NCBI GenBank assembly: GCA_023078555.1 | Contig: CM041198.1 | Location: 956,856-1,020,855 of the forward strand | From: Ulva prolifera | Lineage: Eukaryota; Chlorophyta; Ulvophyceae; Ulvales; Ulvaceae | Direction of reading: 5' to 3' | DNA: 64,000 nt | Shown here: piece by piece, positions 57,301-64,000 of the stretch | Layout: the number at the start of each line of letters is the position of its first letter | Position numbering within the stretch: position 1 is the first letter of the stretch | The notes under the pieces: generated by a model | Told to the model about the DNA's origin: nothing | The model's input: the letters and a program-made list of their open reading frames with translations, nothing else | The model's database searches: none | Position numbers and translations under genes: made by a program

Positions 57301-60300
57301 TGCAGAAGTGAACCAATGATCTCTGCGTCCGCAGTGGGCCCTATGAGTATGACCACAGCTCCGACGAAGCCGGCGATCAGCCACGTGGAGGACATATGTA
57401 AGGGCACCCAGACAGATACAGGTGGAGCCGCACCAGGTTCGGGGAGTGGCCGCTGCTGGAGAGCTCTCGGGCAGTGAGGGTGAGTCGATTCTCGAGATCC
57501 CGCACTTGCCGGAGCAGAACTTCGTTCTCCGCCGCCAGCCGCTTCACCTCCGCGTCCGCCTGCACACATGACCTGAATTATGGCTACTACCACTCCAGTT
57601 TACGCATCATTTGCATGGGCTGGCTTTGTTCATCAAGACGCATGCGCTCCACTGTCGCTCCCACGTCTGCTGTTCAGTCACCATATCTGACACCATCTGA
57701 GGTGTGTTATCACGTGGATCATGGCATGTAAGCAACCACGGACTCCGATGGTCGTTGGCACTGCAAGGGAGGGCTGATGGTGGCGCAGCTGACGGTAGCG
57801 CACCTGTGACCGCTGCTCCTCGTACAAGCCGACGATCTCCACCGGCCGCAGCTCCCGCGCCGCGGCGCTGATGGCCCCCGCGGCCTTCGAGGTGCCCTTC
57901 GCCTGTGCCCACGCGCTCTTCAGGCGCGCGTACGTCTGCTTCGCCTTGCCCAGCTGCCGCTCCTCGCGCCCCAGCGACACCGCCAGCTGCTCGCGGCACC
58001 GCTCGAGGCGCTTCTCGCCCTCGCGCAGGTTGTGCGTGAGCTGCGCAGCCTGCAGCCGCAGGTGGCCGCAGTCGCGGCTCGTCTCTGCAAGCTCGTCCTG
58101 CAGCACCCGCCGTACGGTGTCTTAGTGTCTCGTTGCAGCTTCTGTCACATTGTATAAGAAATACACCGTCACGCCTGTTGGTAGTTTCTCGCCGCAGCTG
58201 AGGTTATGTTACGCGTCATCGATGAGCCGTCATGCCTGCTGCTGGTGCATGGGTGGCCGTGGTGCACCTGGCAAGCCCAGTCTGCCTGCGCTGCCAAAAT
58301 ATGCATAGCAAAGCTGTGTAATAACAATTTGAATCAATTTCAGATTCGATTTGAGGCTGTCAAATACATCGCATTCACAGGGCAAGACGTACGCATTGCT
58401 TCGGCAGCGTGATGCTGGACGCAAATTGAAGGAATGCAACACATCGAGAGGATTTCACAGACTCGAGCGTTACAATCACCGCAACAGCAGCGGGTCAAGC
58501 AGCCAGGCCGCACCTGCACGCGCCGCAGCTGCACCCCGGCCTCCTCCGCCGTCTCCTCCAGCTGCCCAGCCGCGCGGTCGGCCTGCTGCCGGGCCTCCGC
58601 CTCCGCGCCGCGTGCCGTCTGTGCCTCCCTCAGCCGCTCCCGCAGCGCTGCGGTCTCCGCCTCTAGCTTGCGCACATGTGGCCCCGATGCCGCAGCCTGG
58701 CGGGCCTCCCGCTGCGACTGCGCTGCCGCATGCTTCAGCTCCGCGATCTCGGCGCGGGCACTCTGCAGGTCCGCGGCGTGCGCGGCGGCCTTGCGCTTGC
58801 TCCCCTCAATCTGTTTCTGCACAGCCCACACGCGTGCTTTCGTACCCGCTGCTGCGCATACACAGACGGTGACCAGTGCATGTCGCACAGAAGTATGGGG
58901 ACAGCATGGAGATGACTCAAGCATGCTCCTGATGTGACCAGTACCATCCATCGCCACGTGCAACACACCTCATTCATCTGGCAAATTCGGGCTCAGTGGT
59001 TCAATTGAGCTCAAGGCCCATGCACATCACATGCAACAGAGGTATGCAAGCGACACCCTCCCTCTGGTGCTGACCTCCATAACTACAATGCTATTCTATC
59101 ACGTGTGCTTGCTGCTCTCTTGCTGCTGCTCTCTACGACAAGCCATCAATCATGTGTGCAGGGGTACCCAGCATCTGTACATCCACAGGCGCTACATCCG
59201 GCACAGCACTTGCTTGCCCCCAAACTCTGTCACACCTGAGCCAGAATCATGGCCTTGGCCGCTTTGCTGAGCTCCTCGCTGGCCCGCTGCCGCTCCATTG
59301 CACTCGCCTGCACCTGCCCCACTGCAGCCTCCTTCCCACGGCGAGCGTCGGCCAGCTCCTGCTGCGCTGCGGCCACCTGCCTCTGTAGCTTCTGGACGTC
59401 GTCCGCGCTGCGCTGTGCCGCGGCCGCTGTGCTGGCATCGGCGACGCTGCGCTGCGCCGCATCCTGCCGGTGGGACTCCAGTGCGCCCTCCAGGGATGTC
59501 ACGGCAGTCTCCAGCTCGCGGCTGCGCTCCTGAGCTGCTGCCAGGCTCTGCTTCAGCTGCGTGATCTGAGCATTCGCTCGCTGCATTGCCACCTGCACGC
59601 GTTCACCCCGTGACGTCCCAGGCCACGGTGGCGATGTTGTGTGGCTTCGCTGGTCTGTCTGAATTCTGAAGCTCGCATGGACCTAGAGCTAGGCGATTGA
59701 ACGTATCCCATGTCACCATGTTTTTATTTTTTAAACAGGGCATCGCGTGTCACCAAGAGCGGCGTCCACCTCTGTGCCCCGAGATTGATTTTACAAGACA
59801 CGCAAATGGTGGCTGGCTGCGTGCTTGTTTGCATGGTTGAGATGCGCGCAGCCAGCCACCGCGACGTCCTGCGCAAGGCTCCGTGGTGGCCCCTGGAGCC
59901 AAGACACCGCCGTGTCGGACGAGTCGCCAGGACACCGCCAAAGCCTGCTTGCACCCGCATCAACATACACCCGCACAAAAAAGCTGTAAGCATAAGCTGC
60001 GACCAGGCAGACACAGGCACCTCGCACACGGCCTGGCACGAGGTGAGCACTCCGCAAGGCCACGGCAGGGACAAGCAGGAACGGCACGTCGCTTACGGCA
60101 CCGAAAACTGCATCACCATCAGCGGCCGGGAAAGCACGCCTACACAGCGGATCGAAACACGGATGTCTCGCTGCTCGAATGCGTACATGTGTTTCATGAC
60201 AAATTTCCTAAAATTTGCCCACGTAAAGTAAAGTAAACTTCAATTTATGTTGCATGCTGTAGCTGCACCCTGATGCCGTCGCCTCCATGTGGCATCGCTA

Positions 60301-63300
60301 CACTGCGCAATGCATCGCGTCTCAGTGTGCCACGATGCCATGCAATGATGCAAGAAAAAATTGTGCAGAGCTTCTCCTGGTAAGGGCAACACATGTGCAG
60401 CGTGTCCTCGGTGTCTGCGCACGCACCGCATGCATGCGCTGCGCGCGCCGGTCCGCAGCGTCGTTCCCGCCCTCCTCCAGCTTGGCCTGAGTCAGCTCTC
60501 GCAGCAGGGCCTCAGTGTCACGCATCTGGCTCTTCAGATGCTGCACCTCCGCTTCTGCGCCTCGCAGCGTGGCCGCCTTGCGTTGCAGTGCCGTTTCGAC
60601 GGTGCCGACCTCCACCCGCGTCGCTGCATGCTCCCGCTGCTCGTTTTTCAGCTTTCCCTCTAGCTCTGACAGTGCCTGCCGGAGGTCCTGCAGACGTGCT
60701 GCAAGCCTCAGATTGAACATGTTTGACCCCCTCGATGATGTCCGCAAAAGGCCATTTAGGAACTGGTGCCGATGCGCACACAGCACCAATATGGCGGTGG
60801 GAACTGTGACGCCTGACCACTTGACACCTGTATCTGACCCAGCTGCGAGTGCAAGTGTCTGATGTATATAGACAGAACCACACAATGGTGTATCCACACA
60901 TGCTCGCCGGCAGAGCCCATCGCCGAAAGGGCTACATATGGCTTTTTGACATTGTCCATCGGGGACGTGATGTTGGCCGCACGCAGTCCTGCGCATTCTG
61001 CAAAGGGGGAATCAGGATCAAGTTCACACACCTCAATGGTGCCAGACTTGGCTGCCAGGTCCTTGTTCAGCGCGCCGATGTTGGTGCCTGCCCTGTCGAG
61101 TGACGCCTTGGCTCGCATCCCATCGACACGCCCAGCTGCTTGCTCAGCCGCCCCCTCCTGCAGCGCGGACTGCGCTTCTCGGAGCGCCTCTTCCCGTTTA
61201 TGCAGCTCATCCCTGGCCCTTTGCAGCTCTGCACGTATGCCTGACGATTCCCGAGCTGCGGCATCCGCGCGCCCCGCCGCAGCATCCACTGCCGTACTCA
61301 GCGACCGCATCTCTGCCGCCTGATCCATCGCTGAGGCACGTAGCTCCGCCGCCGCCGCTGCTGCCGCGTCAGCGGCAGCCGCTTGCGCGGCGTGCGCGGC
61401 CCGCATGGCGTCAACCTCCTTCTGCAACGCTTCTGCTACCGCCGTCGCGTCCGCGGCCCCTCGCCGGGCCTCCGCAGTCCGCATGCGCTCCTCCAGTGCC
61501 ACCCCTCGGGCTGACACAGCCACCTCCGCCGCCCGCTCGGCAGCTTCGTCATGCCGTTCACAGGCCCGCTGAATCGATGCCTGCTGCTGCCGCACACGCC
61601 GCAGAGCCTGTGCGAGCTCCTTCGCCGCCGTCTCTGCTTCACTCGCACGCTTGTCCCCCTCCAACGCCGCACCGCGCGCAAGCTCCGCATCCTCCACCGC
61701 CGCCTCCGCTGCTGCCGCCTGCCGCCGTAGCTGCCCCTGCATCACCAGTAGCTGCCGCCGGGCGCCCTCGCATCGCTCCTGTGCCGCCGCTGCCTCGTGC
61801 CTTGCATCGCGCACGGCCTGTTGCGCCTGCTGCCGTGCCTCCTCGGCCACCACAGCCTCCGCGTCCCTCTCTGCTAGTGCCGCATGCAGACTACGCACCT
61901 CACTGTGAAGAGCTGCAACCCCAGCACGCAGCGTCTTCTCAGCGCGCACGATCTCCTCACCCGTCCCAGCGACCTCATCATAACTCCGCAGCACCTCCGC
62001 CAGCTCAGCGCGCAGCGCTTCCAACTCGGCTTCCCGCTCCGCTGCAACCTCAGTCGCCACTGCTTGTGCCTTCCGCGCCGCTTCCAGCTGCATCGTGAGC
62101 CGCTCGCATGCCGCAGTACTCTGTGCCACGTGGGACACGGCGGCCTCATGCTTCTCATGCATGGCCGATGCAGCATCATGCGCCTCCGCCAGAGTCGCCT
62201 CCACATCTTGCACCCGCTTCTCAAGCACCTGCCCGCGCCCCTGCAGCCCCCGCACCTGCGCCTCTAGCCCGCGCACATGCGAACTCGCCTCTGCGGACGC
62301 TGCCCCTGCCGCCGTCTCCCGCTCCGACAGCAGTCCCCGCATTTCTGCTACCTCTGCATCGGCTGCGACAAGCCCCGCCTCGAGGCCGGCGCAGCGCAGC
62401 ACAGCAGCTGATGCGCGTGCGGACTCCCGCTGCAGCTCACCAGATAGAGCTGCCGCCTGCCGCCGCGCGCTGTCTGCGATCGTCCCCGCGTCCAATGCAT
62501 CCTGCCGAGCCTGCTGCAGCTCCCCCTGCTGCATGCCTATACGCCGCTGCAGGCAAGCTGCACGTTGCTCTGCTTGGCGCAGCGCGGCGGCCTGTGCCTG
62601 CTTATTTGCGCCGAGGGTTGCCACCACAGCCACAGCCGCCTCGGAGGTCTCTTGCCGCATGTCCAGGGCTGCACGCAGGTCCTCCACCTCGTGCACCTTC
62701 TCCTGTAGCTGCAGCTCCGCAAGCCTCGCGGCAGTTCGCAGGCCACGGACCCGTGTGTTCAGGCCGCGCAGCTCCGTCGCCGCTTCCGCTGCCTGTGCGG
62801 CGTCATGCCGCCGCAGCTCCTCCTTCGCTCCCAGGGCCTCCTGAAGGCCCTGGTTCTCCTGCTGCAGGGCGTGCAGCTGTGTGTGCAGCAGGCGCAAGCG
62901 CGCACTTGCGTTGTCAGCACGCTTCTCGGCAGCGTCAATATCCTTTGCTGCGTCCACAGAGCGCACGGCAGCGCTGGAGCTGGCCTCGTGCGCGTGGCTG
63001 AGCTGTGTGCGCAGCGCCGCCAGCTGCTGGTCTCTATCACCAACCTGCTTCTCCAGCACCACCAGCCTGCACACCCACGTGCACCATCAAGTCACTCTTG
63101 AGTTCGACAGGCGAGACCTCAACATAAGCACCCCATCCATCTCACAATACAGAGTCATCACACCAGAGTAAACGCATGCCAACTCCGCCATAACACGAAG
63201 CACACGTGGCAGATGCAGTGTGGGGCGGTCGAACCTTGCGCGTGCAGCACGCAGCGCGGATGACAGCGAGGAGTTCTCCTTCGCCGCCGCGCTCGCGGCG

Positions 63301-64000
63301 CTGTGCCGCTCGCCCTCCAGCTGCTGCATGCTGCCCCGCAGCTCCGCCTCCAGCAGCACAGCAGCCTCACCCTGAGCCTGTAGCACCTTCACGCGGCCCT
63401 GCAGCGTCTTCACGTGTGCGTCTGCGTGCGCCGCACGGCGGCCTACGTCGGCGGCGTCGCCGCGCACGCTGCGGGCCTCCGCCTGCGCTGTGCTGAGCTC
63501 CGCCATGGCACATTCGCAGCGCGTGGTCGCATCTGCGAGCTGGTTCTCGAGCAGGCGGACGCGGTCGCGCTCTGCCGCCAACAGCGCCTCTGTGTGCCAG
63601 AGTTGTCGGTGAGAGTCGGCTGCTAGATCCGTTGCGGAACACCTGCAGCCCGGAGTATCCTCTGAGTGTGCTGGTTAATCTCAGCAGCACAGGATGGGTG
63701 CACTGACCCTCAAATTTGTTCCGGTGAGTGCGTCTGGCATACTGTGGACACGTTCGAAGCAGTGCTCGGCTGCACGCAACTTCTCCAGATGCATACACCG
63801 GCACAGACAGTGGACACGGTCCACGCACACAACAGATCAGACAACAGCAATGTAGCATGCGCGGCTTGTGGAGGCATGGCTGTGCCCCAGCAGCCGTAGG
63901 GGTGCGCACTCTTTCTCGCCCATCTGCGCAAGCTGCGTCCGGAGCATCTGCGCCGCCTCCTCATGCATCCGAGCCTGGTTCGCCGCGACCGTGAGTTTCC
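54389..64000 (-). CDS. Giant coiled-coil protein with CEP70-like C-terminal module (5' end outside window)
   Basis: Minus-strand exons: 63587-63235, 63066-61032, 60687-60427, 59592-59236, 58816-58514, 58097-57804, 57559-57434, 57025-56384, 55972-55667, 55240-55097, 54834-54741, 54666-54645, 54563-54389. They close in phase to 1703 aa, and a further coiled-coil exon runs from 63910 to the window end. The N-terminal two thirds is continuous Ala/Glu/Arg/Gln-rich heptad coil; one exon alone encodes 678 residues. The C-terminal part has TTRERIARDKQVARLGLQSV, LQQVVRHFQDLFGVASIEGC, VYAEHRAGQTFLVALSDTLG and finally YQRTLTKVYDMLEIATLDEV. The H-F-Q-x-L-F-(D/G)-V and (L/M)-L-E-I-x-x-L-D-x-(I/V)-V-P-A signatures fit human CEP70, a gamma-tubulin-linked centrosome and basal-body protein of about 600 aa. 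The junction between 63910 and 63587 is not phase-resolved. Confidence 0.72.
60223..60237 (+). repeat. (GTAAA)x3 tract in a CEP70-like intron
   Basis: Three perfect GTAAA units within the 834-bp intron 59593-60426. The reverse complement of this unit, (TTTAC)x4, occurs at 16058-16077. The intron is otherwise GC-rich in its left part and looks like it contains an insertion, but no target-site duplication was found. Confidence 0.7.

Noticed and set aside
61100..63001. Plus-strand open frames of 332 and 297 codons
   Set aside because: They are antisense shadows of the 2035-nt coiled-coil exon; high GC and few stops explain them.
1..64000. CRISPR arrays, bacterial operons, phage or plasmid features
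   Set aside because: No regularly spaced direct repeats, no ribosome-binding-site-spaced gene runs, and spliceosomal introns throughout. The DNA is nuclear eukaryotic.

Overview
The window is nuclear DNA of a photosynthetic, flagellated green alga (Chlorophyta-like; genus not resolved). Protein-coding reading frames are broken by many GT-AG introns of roughly 75-1200 bp, which makes it eukaryotic. Plastid and chlorophyll genes are nuclear with transit-peptide-like N termini: Mg-protoporphyrin IX methyltransferase, a nuclear-encoded plastid ribosomal protein bL33 and a DUF2358 protein. bL33 is also nuclear in Chlamydomonas. Many stop codons are followed within about 20-220 nt by TGTAA, the green-algal polyadenylation signal. 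A TCTEX1-domain dynein light chain and a CEP70-type centrosomal protein imply cilia.

Layout. 0-8 kb: the end of ribosomal protein eS25, a small TPR protein and a complete 15-exon Na+/Ca2+ exchanger (NCX-A). 8-15 kb: a spacer, a mitochondrial carrier (+) and the tRNA 2-thiouridylase MnmA (-). 15-19 kb: repeat-rich spacer with one retroposon copy. 19-23.5 kb: a second exchanger (NCX-B, -), facing NCX-A as an inverted paralogue pair. 24-28 kb: DUF2358 protein (+) and an FHA/MCRS1-like protein (-). 29-30.2 kb: nested retroposons. 30-37 kb: TCTEX1 dynein light chain, proteasome alpha6 and a RUS/DUF647 protein, all (+). 37-43 kb: a chromatin-type gene joining Agenet/Tudor repeats to HMG boxes. 43-46 kb: ChlM (-) and bL33c (+), divergent. 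46-53 kb: a TTI2-like helical-repeat protein (-), Mediator subunit MED21 (+) and a METTL-type tRNA m3C methyltransferase (-). 54-64 kb: a very long coiled-coil protein ending in a CEP70-like module (-), whose 5' end lies beyond the window.

Exon models were built by hand from splice signals, reading-frame phase and remembered family consensus. Where every phase closes (both NCX genes, MnmA, ChlM, bL33c, PSMA1, RUS, DUF2358, MED21, METTL, TTI2-like) the models are firm. The carrier 5' end, the FHA gene 5' end, the Agenet-HMG gene and the top of the CEP70-like gene are incomplete.

The strongest unusual signals are the inverted NCX pair with a GA at a conserved donor site, a family of variable-length retroposon insertions with 13-14 bp target-site duplications (one nested in another), a 23-bp tandem duplication that doubles a 3' splice site in the HMG gene, the Agenet-HMG combination itself, and the large N-terminal coiled-coil extension of the CEP70-like protein.
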